DNA of 64,000 nt, taken from the NCBI GenBank assembly GCA_964631955.1, contig CAZWBA010000012.1:1-64000 (forward strand). Direction: 5' to 3'. Made by a program: the position numbers and the translations under genes. Source of the stretch: CAMLJR01 sp964631955 (lineage in GTDB: Bacteria > Pseudomonadota > Gammaproteobacteria > Pseudomonadales > CAMLJR01). This document shows positions 48,792 to 57,668 of this stretch, one piece after another; positions within the stretch are counted from its first letter, which is position 1; every line of letters begins with the position of its first letter. The notes below the pieces were generated by a model, which searched no databases, was not told where the DNA came from, and was given only the letters and a program-made list of their open reading frames with translations.

Positions 48792-50081
48792 ATGAGTGAT
48801 CACACCAAGGACAGCGGCGGCGACAACGGCAAGTTGCTCTACTGCTCTTTCTGTGGCAAGAGCCAGCATGAGGTTCGCAAACTGATCGCGGGCCCATCCG
48901 TGTTCATTTGTGACGAGTGCGTGGATCTTTGCAACGACATTATCCGTGAAGAAGTCCAGGAGAGTGGCGGTGATAAGGCGCGCGATCGCCTGCCTACGCC
49001 ACACGAAATCAAAGATATTCTCGATCAATATGTGATCGGTCAGCAGCACGCCAAAAAAGTACTGGCAGTCGCGGTGTACAACCATTACAAACGCCTGCGC
49101 GTCGGCGAAGGTAAAAAAGAAGACGTCGAACTTGGCAAGAGCAACATCTTGCTGGTTGGACCTACCGGCTCGGGTAAAACCCTGTTGGCAGAAACTCTGG
49201 CACGATTGCTTGACGTACCGTTCACTATCGCTGATGCGACGACGCTGACTGAAGCCGGTTACGTTGGCGAGGACGTCGAAAATATCATTCAGAAACTGTT
49301 GCAGAAATGCGATTACGATGTCGAAAAGGCACAGATGGGCATCGTTTACATCGATGAAATCGACAAGATTTCGCGCAAGTCTGATAACCCTTCGATCACT
49401 CGCGATGTTTCGGGCGAGGGTGTACAGCAGGCCTTGCTGAAGCTTATCGAGGGCACCATCGCATCGGTACCGCCGCAGGGCGGACGCAAGCATCCACAAC
49501 AGGAGTTTTTGCAGGTCGATACGTCCAATATCCTGTTCATATGCGGTGGCGCGTTTGCGGGTCTCGATAAGGTTATTCGCGATCGTTCGGAAAAGGGCGG
49601 TATCGGCTTCAGCGCCGAGGTCAAAAGTAAAGATGAGCGGCGCAATGTCGGTGAAATTCTGGCCGATGTCGAACCGGAGGATTTGATCCGCTACGGTCTG
49701 ATTCCGGAGTTTGTCGGTCGCCTGCCAATTATCGCGACGCTTGAAGAGCTGGACATCAAAGCGCTTGTGAGCATTTTGACCGAGCCGAAAAATGCGCTCA
49801 CCAAGCAATATTCGAAGTTGTTCGAGATGGAAAATGTCGAGATCGATTTCCGTGAAGATGGTTTGCAGACCATAGCCGAAAAAGCCATGGAGCGTAAAAC
49901 CGGCGCGCGTGGATTGCGTTCGATTCTTGAGTCGGTTTTGCTCGAAACGATGTATAACATTCCATCGATGGATAATGTGAGCAAGGTCGTGGTCGATGCG
50001 TCCGTGATCAAAGGTGAGTCGGAACCGCTGCTTGTTTATAAAAATATCGAGCAGCAGCGTAAGGTCGTTCCTGAAGACTGA
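48792..50081 (+). CDS. clpX: ATP-dependent Clp protease ATP-binding subunit ClpX
   Basis: AAA+ unfoldase that recognises tagged proteins (such as SsrA-tagged ones) and passes them to ClpP. The N-terminal zinc domain has four cysteines in LYCSFCGKSQ and VFICDECVDLC. Walker A is GPTGSGKTLLAETLA, Walker B IVYIDEIDKI, and the ClpP-contacting IGF-type loop is present as KGGIGFSAEV. Length is 429. A terminator follows at 50109-50131. Confidence 0.97.
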   Translation: MSDHTKDSGGDNGKLLYCSFCGKSQHEVRKLIAGPSVFICDECVDLCNDIIREEVQESGGDKARDRLPTPHEIKDILDQYVIGQQHAKKVLAVAVYNHYKRLRVGEGKKEDVELGKSNILLVGPTGSGKTLLAETLARLLDVPFTIADATTLTEAGYVGEDVENIIQKLLQKCDYDVEKAQMGIVYIDEIDKISRKSDNPSITRDVSGEGVQQALLKLIEGTIASVPPQGGRKHPQQEFLQVDTSNILFICGGAFAGLDKVIRDRSEKGGIGFSAEVKSKDERRNVGEILADVEPEDLIRYGLIPEFVGRLPIIATLEELDIKALVSILTEPKNALTKQYSKLFEMENVEIDFREDGLQTIAEKAMERKTGARGLRSILESVLLETMYNIPSMDNVSKVVVDASVIKGESEPLLVYKNIEQQRKVVPED

Positions 50082-50108
50082 TCCGTTCCATTAAAGTGCA
50101 TGCAAATA

Positions 50109-50131
50109 GAGGGGCCTTGAGCCCCTTTTTT
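50109..50131 (+). terminator. Rho-independent terminator after clpX
   Basis: GGGGC (50111-50115) pairs with GCCCC (50121-50125) over CTTGA, followed by six Ts. It ends the clpPX transcript 28 bases after the stop. Confidence 0.82.
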
Positions 50132-50206
50132 GTTTGTATGGATTTATTAAAAATCCCGTATTGTTTATAAAAACGCGTGTTATTTATGAAAAACTGACGG
50201 ACTGGG

Positions 50207-50233
50207 CTTGTTTTTTCAAAAATGTCCCCAAAC
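50207..50233 (+). promoter_or_regulatory. Candidate heat-shock (sigma-32) promoter of lon
   Basis: CTTGTTT (50207-50213) and CCCCAAAC (50226-50233) are 12 bases apart, close to the sigma-32 consensus CTTGAAA / CCCCATnT. It lies about 100 bases before the lon ATG. lon is a sigma-32 regulon member in E. coli. An AT-rich stretch at 50137-50195 with loosely repeated gtnttnttta-aaaa segments precedes it. Confidence 0.5.
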
Positions 50234-50331
50234 TCCTACACAGTTCTGGATTAAAGGCTCAAAAGGCCTAATATAAACATTGACTCCCCCTTCCCGGTCT
50301 TTGAGTTTCCAATTTTTATCTGAGGTATTCC

Positions 50332-52755
50332 ATGGCGGATCTGCTGGAATCAGTTGAACTACCCTTGTTGCCACTGCGCGATGTTGTTGTATATCCGCAC
50401 ATGGTGATTCCTCTTTTCGTCGGCCGCGATAAATCGATTCGTGCGCTTGAGGCTGCGATGGCTGCCGACAAGCAGGTGCTATTGGTGGCGCAGAAAAGTG
50501 CGGCTGTCGATGAGCCTGGCCGCGATGATGTTTATCGTGTTGGCACAGTTTCCACCATTCTTCAGTTGCTACGGTTGCCGGACGGTACTGTCAAAGTGCT
50601 GGTTGAAGGTGGCTATCGCGCGAGGCTCGATAATATTCAGGATGGGGATGAATATTTAACGGCGACCGCACAGGAACTGGCTGGAGAAAATATCGATGCA
50701 CGCGAAGGCGAAGCGCTCGTGCGTTCGACACTCACGCAGTTTGAAAAATACGTCAATTTAAGCAAAAAAATTCCATCGGAGGTTCTCACTTCGTTATCGG
50801 GTATCGAGGAGCCAGATCGATTGGCGGATACCATTGCGGCACATATGACGATGGATCTCGTGCAAAAGCAGAATGTGCTCGAAATTCCCGACGTGCGCGA
50901 ACGCCTCGAACATCTCATGGCCTTGATGGAAGCGGAGATTGATCTGCTGCAGGTTGAAAAGCGCATTCGCGGCCGTGTCAAAAAGCAAATGGAAAAAAGT
51001 CAGCGCGAGTACTATCTGAATGAGCAGATGAAAGCAATTCAGAAAGAACTGGGCGAGCTCGACGAAGCAGCGCCAAACGAGGCTGAAGAGCTTGAGAAAA
51101 AAATCAAGCAAGCGGGCATGACCAAAGAGGCTGAAGACAAGGTACGTGCCGAATTAAATAAATTGAAAATGATGTCGCCCATGTCGGCCGAGGCGTCTGT
51201 CGTGCGCAGCTATATCGACTGGATGGTCAATGTTCCCTGGAAAAAGCGCTCGAAGGTCAAACAGGATCTGGCATTCGCCGAGGAAGTACTCGATCGCGAT
51301 CACTATGGTCTCGACGAAGTGAAAGACCGCATTCTCGAATATCTCGCGGTGCAGAAGCGCGTGAAGAAAATCAAGGGTCCCGTGCTCTGTTTGGTCGGTC
51401 CGCCCGGTGTTGGTAAAACCTCGCTCGGCGAATCGATTGCGAAAGCCACCAACCGCAAATTCGTGCGGATGGCGCTTGGCGGGGTGCGGGACGAGGCCGA
51501 AATTCGCGGCCATCGTCGTACCTATATCGGATCTCTGCCAGGAAAAATCGTGCAGAAAATGGCGAAGGCGGAGGTGCGCAATCCGCTATTTTTGCTCGAT
51601 GAAATCGATAAGATGGGAATGGACCATCGCGGCGATCCGGCATCCGCGCTGCTTGAGGTGCTCGATCCCGAACAAAACAGCACATTCAACGATCACTACC
51701 TCGAAGTTGATTATGACTTGTCGGATGTGATGTTCATATGCACGTCGAACTCGTTGAATATCCCAGGCCCGTTGCTCGATCGCATGGAGATCATTCGGAT
51801 TCCGGGTTATACCGAAGACGAAAAAATCAACATAGCGGAGCGTTATCTGAAGCCGAAGCAAATGCGCAATAACGGCTTGCGCGAAAATGAGTTGGTAATC
51901 GAAGAATCCGCCATTCGTGATTTGATTCGCTACTACACGCGTGAAGCAGGTGTGCGCGGACTGGAGCGCGAAGTGGCGAAAATCTGCCGCAAGGTGGTGA
52001 AAGAGTCTTCGCTCAATAAGACGTCTCAGCCAATCGTCGTTAGTGCGGATAATTTGGAACACTACTGCGGTGTGCGTAAATTTTCATTTGGTGTCGCCGA
52101 AGAGAAAAATCAGATCGGCCAGGTTACCGGTTTGGCATGGACTCAGGTTGGTGGCGAGCTGTTGACTATTGAAACTGTTGCAGTCGTTGGTAAAGGGCGG
52201 CAAGTTAAAACCGGCTCGCTGGGCGACGTCATGCAGGAATCGATACAGGCAGCCTTGACCGTTGTTCGCAGCCGCTCGCAGAAGCTCGGCATTCCCGCGA
52301 GCTATCATGAAAAACACGATCTTCATATTCACGTACCCGAAGGCGCGACGCCGAAAGATGGTCCGAGCGCGGGTGTCGGCATGTGTACGGCGCTGGTGTC
52401 TGTAATGACCGGTATTCCGGTTCGCTCCGATGTGGCGATGACGGGTGAAATCACCTTGCGCGGACAGGTGCTGCGCATCGGGGGCCTCAAGGAAAAATTA
52501 CTCGCTGCGCATCGCGGTGGTATTAAAACGGTTGTTATCCCCGAGGAAAACGAACCGGATCTCAAAGAGATTCCGGATAATATAAAAAGCGATTTGCAAA
52601 TCAAGCCGGTCAAATGGATTGATGAAGTACTGCAAATTGCCCTGGAGCGTATGCCTGAAGCGTTATCCGACGAAGCATATCTGGAAAAGGAGTCTGCTTC
52701 GAAGGTGGAGGCACAGGGCGAAAAGGGTGAGCAAAATCGCATAAGCGCGCATTAA
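50332..52755 (+). CDS. lon: ATP-dependent protease Lon
   Basis: Homohexameric AAA+ serine protease for damaged and short-lived regulatory proteins. The N-terminal substrate domain starts LPLLPLRDVVVYPHMVIPLFVGR, and a coiled region follows to about 300. Walker A is GPPGVGKTSLGESIA, Walker B NPLFLLDEIDKMG, and the C-terminal protease domain has the catalytic Ser in PKDGPSAGVGMCTAL and Lys in GLKEKLLAAHRGG. Length 807 is typical of LonA. GAGGT precedes the ATG. The stop codon lies in the loop of a perfect 14-bp hairpin. Confidence 0.97.
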   Translation: MADLLESVELPLLPLRDVVVYPHMVIPLFVGRDKSIRALEAAMAADKQVLLVAQKSAAVDEPGRDDVYRVGTVSTILQLLRLPDGTVKVLVEGGYRARLDNIQDGDEYLTATAQELAGENIDAREGEALVRSTLTQFEKYVNLSKKIPSEVLTSLSGIEEPDRLADTIAAHMTMDLVQKQNVLEIPDVRERLEHLMALMEAEIDLLQVEKRIRGRVKKQMEKSQREYYLNEQMKAIQKELGELDEAAPNEAEELEKKIKQAGMTKEAEDKVRAELNKLKMMSPMSAEASVVRSYIDWMVNVPWKKRSKVKQDLAFAEEVLDRDHYGLDEVKDRILEYLAVQKRVKKIKGPVLCLVGPPGVGKTSLGESIAKATNRKFVRMALGGVRDEAEIRGHRRTYIGSLPGKIVQKMAKAEVRNPLFLLDEIDKMGMDHRGDPASALLEVLDPEQNSTFNDHYLEVDYDLSDVMFICTSNSLNIPGPLLDRMEIIRIPGYTEDEKINIAERYLKPKQMRNNGLRENELVIEESAIRDLIRYYTREAGVRGLEREVAKICRKVVKESSLNKTSQPIVVSADNLEHYCGVRKFSFGVAEEKNQIGQVTGLAWTQVGGELLTIETVAVVGKGRQVKTGSLGDVMQESIQAALTVVRSRSQKLGIPASYHEKHDLHIHVPEGATPKDGPSAGVGMCTALVSVMTGIPVRSDVAMTGEITLRGQVLRIGGLKEKLLAAHRGGIKTVVIPEENEPDLKEIPDNIKSDLQIKPVKWIDEVLQIALERMPEALSDEAYLEKESASKVEAQGEKGEQNRISAH

Positions 52756-52774
52756 TCACTTGCGCGCTTATGCG
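52738..52774 (+). terminator. Perfect 14-bp hairpin with the lon stop codon in its loop
   Basis: CGCATAAGCGCGCA (52738-52751) pairs without mismatch with TGCGCGCTTATGCG (52761-52774). The nine-base loop includes the TAA stop (52753-52755). No T tract follows, so this is more likely a transcript-stabilising or translation-related element than a simple terminator. Confidence 0.75.
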
Positions 52775-52801
52775 TATGTGCGAGCAATTCTGCCGCATTC
52801 C

Positions 52802-52832
52802 TTGACCCGCCGCGGAGCAGTTGGTGTAGAAT
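52802..52832 (+). promoter_or_regulatory. Candidate sigma-70 promoter of hupB
   Basis: TTGACC (52802-52807) and TAGAAT (52827-52832) with a TG just upstream of the -10 (extended -10). The spacer is 19 bases, longer than ideal. It lies 115 bases before the hupB start. Confidence 0.45.
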
Positions 52833-52946
52833 CCCCGTTCCGCGGCGCCATCACCAGTTCGCGATCAATCTAAAATGAGTAATACGTCGGCTGGTTCACA
52901 AGCCAGCACGCAGTTTTGAATTGTTTTTATTTTTAAGGGGAACAGT

Positions 52947-53219
52947 GTGAATAAGACCGAGCTTATTGAAGCGATTGCCGCAGCAGCCGATTTACCAAAA
53001 GCCTCTGCTGGCCGCGCACTGGATGCAGTGCTCGATGCCATCACTGGTGCGTTGAAAAAAGATGATCAGGTTGTGCTGGTGGGTTTTGGTACTTTTGCGG
53101 TCAAAGAGCGCGCTGCGCGCACTGGCCGCAATCCACAAACCGGTAAGCCGATCGAGATCGCTGCGGCAAAAATTCCAAGCTTTCGCCCCGGTAAAGCGTT
53201 GAAAGACGCGGTCAATTAA
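52947..53219 (+). CDS. hupB: DNA-binding protein HU-beta
   Basis: Nucleoid protein that bends and compacts DNA. The 90-residue chain begins MNKTELIEAIAAAADLPKA, has the beta-arm segment VGFGTFAVKERAARTGRNPQTG with the intercalating proline region, and ends FRPGKALKDAVN, as in other HU-beta proteins. The start is GTG 52947 with AAGGGGAA upstream. It lies between lon and ppiD, the standard order, with its own promoter and terminator. Confidence 0.97.
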   Translation: MNKTELIEAIAAAADLPKASAGRALDAVLDAITGALKKDDQVVLVGFGTFAVKERAARTGRNPQTGKPIEIAAAKIPSFRPGKALKDAVN

Positions 53220-53274
53220 GTTTTATCCGTGTAAATGCTATCGCCAAGTTTCTATCGTAGAACTGGCAACGTTT

Positions 53275-53308
53275 AAAGGGCGCATCGATTGGTGTGCCTT
53301 TTTTTTTA
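53275..53308 (+). terminator. Rho-independent terminator after hupB
   Basis: AAAGG-g-CGCA (53275-53284) pairs with TGTG-CCTTT (from 53293) over an eight-base loop, and the stem runs into a stretch of about ten Ts. One bulged base and one G-T pair are needed. Confidence 0.75.
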
Positions 53309-53391
53309 CTGGCTAATTTCGCGTCGAGTTCAGTGCTGCAAACATCTGCGCAGCGTTCGTTACGAATGTCAGAATAAAATCAGAGGAAATC

Positions 53392-55278
53392 ATGCTGCAA
53401 AATATTCGAGAGAATATTCAGGGAACCGTGGCGAAAGTCATCATCGGCCTCATTATTGTTCCGTTCGCAATTTTCGGTATCGATAGTCTGGTGGGTGGCG
53501 GTGGGCCAGTCGAAGTCGCAACGGTTAATGACGACAAAATTTCCGAGCTGGAGCTACAGCAGGCGATCAATGTGCAGAAGCAGCAATTGCTCGCGAGAAT
53601 GGGCGACAGGATTCAACCGGAAATGCTGGATGACGCCACTTTGCGTGGGCCTGCGCTGGATGGCCTGATTACCCAGCGTCTGCTGCAGCAGCGCGCTGCT
53701 GACATGAAGCTTTCGATATCTGCCCAACTTGTCGATCAGACGATTCTTTCCATTGCGGCTTTTCAGGACAACGGTAAATTCTCACCCGAGCGCTACCAGA
53801 TACTGCTTCAAAATCAGGGTTATACGCCCGCATATTTCAAGCACATGATCCAGCAGGAGCTCATCGTCAACCAACTGCATAGCGGTTTATCCGAATCGGA
53901 ATTTGTTACCAGTAAGGAGTTGGAAAAAGTTGCGGGCATGTTGCAGCAGCAGCGCTCTTTTAACTACGTGACAATTCCTCTTGCAGCACTTGCCGATAAA
54001 GTCACGCCCGATGATAAGAGCATCGAATCTTACTATCTGGCAAATAAAGAACAGTTTTTGAGTCCCGAGAAAGTAAAACTCGACTATATCGATTTGCGTA
54101 TCGAAGATTTTGCGCCGCCGGTTGACGATAAGGCACTGCAGGCCGAGTACGATCGCGAAATTGCAAATATGAAACCTGTAACTGAGCGCCGCGCCGCGCA
54201 CATTCTGATAGAAATCAATAAGGAACGCGATGAGCAGCAGGCTCTTGAGCTGGCTGGCTCCATCGTGAAGAAAGTTGCTGCCGGTGAAGATTTTGCGAAA
54301 CTGGCTGCGCAATATTCTGACGATATCGGTTCGAAAAATAGCGGCGGTGACATTGGCGTCAGTGATGGTACGGTATTTCCGCCCATATTCGAGGAAAATC
54401 TCGCCAAATTAAACACGGGCGAAATATCCGCGCCAATTAAAACTGCCGATGGTATCGAGCTGCTCAAATTGATCGAGGCGAACACCAGACCATTGCCGAC
54501 TTTCGCGGAAAGAAAGGATGAAATCGCACAGCGCTTATTGCGCGATAAAGCCCAGCCGGCCTTGTTGAAGACAGTCGAGAGGCTGCGCGATCTCGTTTTC
54601 AATTCCGATGGTTTGAATGTGCCTGCGTCCGAACTCAAATTATCGGTTAGGACCAGCGACTGGATCGAGCGCAACAGCAAGGATCCATTACTCGGTAGTG
54701 AAAAGGTTGTTGCAGCTGTCTTTAGCCCTGAAGTGTTGAAGGAGCGCAATAACAGCGATGTGATCGAATTGAACGCAGATCATTACATCGTCGTCCGAGT
54801 TAAAGAGCATCAGGAAGCGCAGCCAAAACCATTGGCCGATGTCACGAACGATATTGTGAAGGCTCTCAAGCAGGAGCGGGCATTAGAACAGGCCCGGCAA
54901 ATTGCGGCCGATATCGGAAAACGTTTGACGCAGGGCGATGATTTCAAAAAAGTTGTCGCAGAGGCTGGCTACACGGCAAGAGCTGTGGAAAAAACGACAC
55001 GTAATGGCGGCAGCAATGCTGTGCCGGAATTGGCGCGCAGTGTCTTTGCGCTGCCGCGTCCTGATACCGGTAAACCGTTGCCGATCGATACCGTCAATAC
55101 CGCCGCTGGTGATTTGGCTTTGTTGCAACTGAGCGAGGTGATCGAGGGGCAGCCAGACAGTCTCAACGATGTGCAGCGTGGAGCGATCATCGCGCAATTA
55201 CGACAGGGATTCGGGTCGGAGGATTTCGCTGTGTTCATGGAAAACCTACGTGCACAGGCCGAGATTGAGCGCCGTTAA
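53392..55278 (+). CDS. ppiD: Peptidyl-prolyl isomerase/chaperone PpiD
   Basis: Inner-membrane-anchored periplasmic folding factor that acts near the Sec translocon on emerging outer-membrane and secreted proteins. One N-terminal membrane segment (about 11-31, VAKVIIGLIIVPFAIFGIDSL) is followed by a SurA-like N domain, a parvulin domain (about 265-365, RRAAHILIEIN, FAKLAAQYSDDIGS, GGDIGV) and a C-terminal region. Length 628 is typical. The parvulin core seems complete, though many PpiD proteins lack isomerase activity. serA follows after 43 bases. Confidence 0.95.
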   Translation: MLQNIRENIQGTVAKVIIGLIIVPFAIFGIDSLVGGGGPVEVATVNDDKISELELQQAINVQKQQLLARMGDRIQPEMLDDATLRGPALDGLITQRLLQQRAADMKLSISAQLVDQTILSIAAFQDNGKFSPERYQILLQNQGYTPAYFKHMIQQELIVNQLHSGLSESEFVTSKELEKVAGMLQQQRSFNYVTIPLAALADKVTPDDKSIESYYLANKEQFLSPEKVKLDYIDLRIEDFAPPVDDKALQAEYDREIANMKPVTERRAAHILIEINKERDEQQALELAGSIVKKVAAGEDFAKLAAQYSDDIGSKNSGGDIGVSDGTVFPPIFEENLAKLNTGEISAPIKTADGIELLKLIEANTRPLPTFAERKDEIAQRLLRDKAQPALLKTVERLRDLVFNSDGLNVPASELKLSVRTSDWIERNSKDPLLGSEKVVAAVFSPEVLKERNNSDVIELNADHYIVVRVKEHQEAQPKPLADVTNDIVKALKQERALEQARQIAADIGKRLTQGDDFKKVVAEAGYTARAVEKTTRNGGSNAVPELARSVFALPRPDTGKPLPIDTVNTAAGDLALLQLSEVIEGQPDSLNDVQRGAIIAQLRQGFGSEDFAVFMENLRAQAEIERR

Positions 55279-55321
55279 AAATCGAGATAATCAGACCGAT
55301 AATAAATGCGAGGAAAGCGTT

Positions 55322-56497
55322 ATGTTCAAGGTACTCACACTGAACCAGATTTCCGTGAAAGGTCTTGAGCGCTTGCCGCGCGATATTTATGAAATCGCCA
55401 GCGAGTTCAGCAGTCCGGATGCAATTTTGTTGCGGAGCCACAAATTGCAGGCCGGCGATATTGGCGAGTCGGTGAAAGCAATCGCGCGCGCCGGCGCGGG
55501 AGTCAATAACATTCCGGTGCTGGCGTGCACGGAGCGCGGCATTCCCGTGTTCAACACACCGGGGGCCAATGCCAATGCAGTCAAGGAGCTCATCCTGTCG
55601 GCGTTGACATTGGGCTCACGCGGAATTCTCGAAGGCATTCACTATGTGCAAACCTTATCGCACATGAACGATGCTGCGGAGATGAGCAAACTGCTAGAAA
55701 AGGAAAAGGCGCGCTTCAAGGGCAATGAGCTGCTCGGCAAAACGCTGGGCGTCGTGGGACTAGGTGCAATTGGCTCCCTCGTCGCTGACATGGCGCTTAA
55801 ATTGGGCATGGATGTTATCGGTTACGATCCGGCGATTTCCGTTGACGCTGCCTGGCGCCTGCCGCGCGAAGTACGCAAAATCGATAATCTCGTTTCGCTC
55901 TTTGCAAAAGCTGATTTCATTACCTTGCATTTGCCGGTACTTGATTCAACGCGCGGCCTTATCAATCGCGAGCTGTTGAAAAATGCTAAACCGGAATTGC
56001 GCCTGCTGAATTTCTCGCGAGAGGAAATTGTCGATCTGACCGGCTTGATCGAATCGCTGAACGAGAAGCGCCTGCATCGTTACATCACCGATTTCCCAGC
56101 ACCGGGCCTTATCGGTCGCGATGATGTCGTATTGATGCCGCATATTGGCGCGAGTACCGATGAGGCTGAGGAAAATTGCGCCATCATGGCAGCGAATCAG
56201 CTGCGAGATTTTCTTGAAAACGGCAATATCACCAATGCGGTCAATTTTCCTTCACTCTCGCTGGATCGCAATGCCAATGGTGTGAGGCTCGCGATTACCA
56301 ATCGCAACATACCTAAAATGCTGAGCCAGTTGCTCGCTGTGTTGGCCGATGCCAATATCAACGTGATCGATATGCTCAATAAAAGCCGCGACGATGTTGC
56401 GTACAATCTCATCGACGTCGCGTCGGAGCCGAGTACCGAGTTTCTGCAACGCATGCGCGCTGTCGAAGGTGTGGTTAACGTCCGTTTGATTCGTTAA
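55322..56497 (+). CDS. serA: D-3-phosphoglycerate dehydrogenase
   Basis: First enzyme of serine synthesis, oxidising 3-phosphoglycerate with NAD+. The protein starts MFKVLTLNQISVKGLERLP. The substrate/NAD fold includes GAGVNNIPV, GKTLGVVGLGAIGSLVADMA (Rossmann motif) and LHLPVLDSTRGLI, and the catalytic His is in VLMPHIGASTDEAEENCA. It ends with an ACT domain (about 320-391, SQLLAVLADANINVIDML) for serine feedback. At 391 residues it is the short ACT form without the intervening domain. The Arg usually found before the catalytic Glu is replaced by a less usual LNFSREEIVD segment, common in this subgroup. Confidence 0.92.
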   Translation: MFKVLTLNQISVKGLERLPRDIYEIASEFSSPDAILLRSHKLQAGDIGESVKAIARAGAGVNNIPVLACTERGIPVFNTPGANANAVKELILSALTLGSRGILEGIHYVQTLSHMNDAAEMSKLLEKEKARFKGNELLGKTLGVVGLGAIGSLVADMALKLGMDVIGYDPAISVDAAWRLPREVRKIDNLVSLFAKADFITLHLPVLDSTRGLINRELLKNAKPELRLLNFSREEIVDLTGLIESLNEKRLHRYITDFPAPGLIGRDDVVLMPHIGASTDEAEENCAIMAANQLRDFLENGNITNAVNFPSLSLDRNANGVRLAITNRNIPKMLSQLLAVLADANINVIDMLNKSRDDVAYNLIDVASEPSTEFLQRMRAVEGVVNVRLIR

Positions 56498-56521
56498 GTT
56501 TTGCTAACGAAGGAGGCAGCA

Positions 56522-57082
56522 ATGGGTCGGCTGAGAATTATCGCTGCATTCTTGTTGTTTTCTCTGGCTGGATGTACGCCTGAATACTTTCGACAGCAGA
56601 GCGAAGCGTTAGCCGAAACGGTACGCCTGAGCGATTCGATTCGAGTCGAGCGTAATACCGATCGTTTATTGGCGCGACAGGCGTATGTCTGTCTGATAAG
56701 CGCCGACGGTGGGTCCGCAAGCGGTGGAGAGTTGCTACGCACGATACAGGCGGGTTTCAGCGGCTATTTTTACGCGGTGAGTGTTGCCGGAGAATCGATC
56801 GACTATCTCCGGGCAGTGGCCGAACCGCCGTGCCCAGGCGCATCGTTTTTATTTTATGTGCAGCCTAATCAGACACCGAGCTGTTCCGACAGCAGTGAAA
56901 ATGCCTGTCAAAGTATCGCGTCGCAGTTTGTTTTTTCGGTTGTCAGTATCGGCGATCAAAGTCTTGTCGATCGTATCCAGTTTTCAATTAACGATAGTTT
57001 TTTACCCGCTGCGTCGAGCGAGCGCGAGCGTCGACAGAAGGCGTTCGAGCAATTGGCCATTGCGTTGATCGGGGGCAGGTAA
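56522..57082 (+). CDS. Small lipoprotein of unknown function
   Basis: A 186-residue predicted lipoprotein: signal peptide MGRLRIIAAFLLFSLAG with lipobox LAGC at Cys18. The residue after it (Thr) is not Asp, so outer-membrane sorting is expected. The mature part has helical sequence (YFRQQSEALAETVRLSDSIR) and four further cysteines (ACV-like RQAYVC, EPPCPG, PSCSDSSENAC), perhaps disulfide-bonded in the periplasm. No family is recognised. AAGGAGG upstream fixes this ATG. It starts 24 bases after serA and leads directly into the DUF1285 gene (2 bases apart), so the three are probably one operon. Confidence 0.7.
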   Translation: MGRLRIIAAFLLFSLAGCTPEYFRQQSEALAETVRLSDSIRVERNTDRLLARQAYVCLISADGGSASGGELLRTIQAGFSGYFYAVSVAGESIDYLRAVAEPPCPGASFLFYVQPNQTPSCSDSSENACQSIASQFVFSVVSIGDQSLVDRIQFSINDSFLPAASSERERRQKAFEQLAIALIGGR

Positions 57083-57084
57083 CC

Positions 57085-57624
57085 ATGCCGTCGCTGGATA
57101 ACATCGAGCAGCTGCTGCGGGATCAGCCGCGCAAGCCACCCATCGAGAAATGGCATCCACCATTATCGGGTGACATCGATATCCACATCGACTCGCGCGG
57201 CGATTGGTATCACGAAGGTACGCAGATAAAACGTCAGCCTTTGGTTAATTTATTCGCATCGATTCTGCGTCGCGAGCATGACGGTCATTATTATCTGGTG
57301 ACGCCTGTTGAAAAATGGCGTATTCGCGTCGACGATACACCGCTGCTTGCAGTCGATATGGATATTATTGAGTCGGGCAAGCAACAAAGAGTGATTTTTC
57401 GTTTGAATACCGATGAATTGATCCCTCTGGATGATTCCCATCGATTGCACGTTGAAAATGCAACGCAACAACCTCATCCGATACTCGATTTGGAACATGG
57501 ATTGTCGGCACGCCTGACTTCGGCTTTATTTTATCGTTTAATCGATGTCGCCGTGCAGCGTGAAAGCGATCTCGGTATTTATAGTCATGGCCGTTGGTTG
57601 GTGCTGGCGAAAGTACCGACATAG
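57085..57624 (+). CDS. DUF1285 domain protein
   Basis: A 179-residue conserved protein of the DUF1285 family, found widely in gammaproteobacteria with no firm role. The N-terminal half has PPIEKWHPPLSGDIDIHIDSRGDWYHEGTQIKR-like family sequence (about 18-50), a beta-rich core follows (YYLVTPVEKWRIRVDD, LLAVDMDII), and it ends LIDVAVQRESDLGIYSHGRWLVLA. Structures of relatives show a two-part beta-barrel suggestive of ligand binding, but I infer no reaction. It follows the lipoprotein gene almost directly. Confidence 0.85.
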   Translation: MPSLDNIEQLLRDQPRKPPIEKWHPPLSGDIDIHIDSRGDWYHEGTQIKRQPLVNLFASILRREHDGHYYLVTPVEKWRIRVDDTPLLAVDMDIIESGKQQRVIFRLNTDELIPLDDSHRLHVENATQQPHPILDLEHGLSARLTSALFYRLIDVAVQRESDLGIYSHGRWLVLAKVPT

Positions 57625-57668
57625 TTTAAGGCGGGCGATGCTATCTTTCACGATACCGTTCTGCGGAT

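Noticed and set aside
48747..49808. Long open frame (353 codons) antisense to clpX
   Set aside because: Same reason: antisense shadow of a core gene with no recognisable domain.
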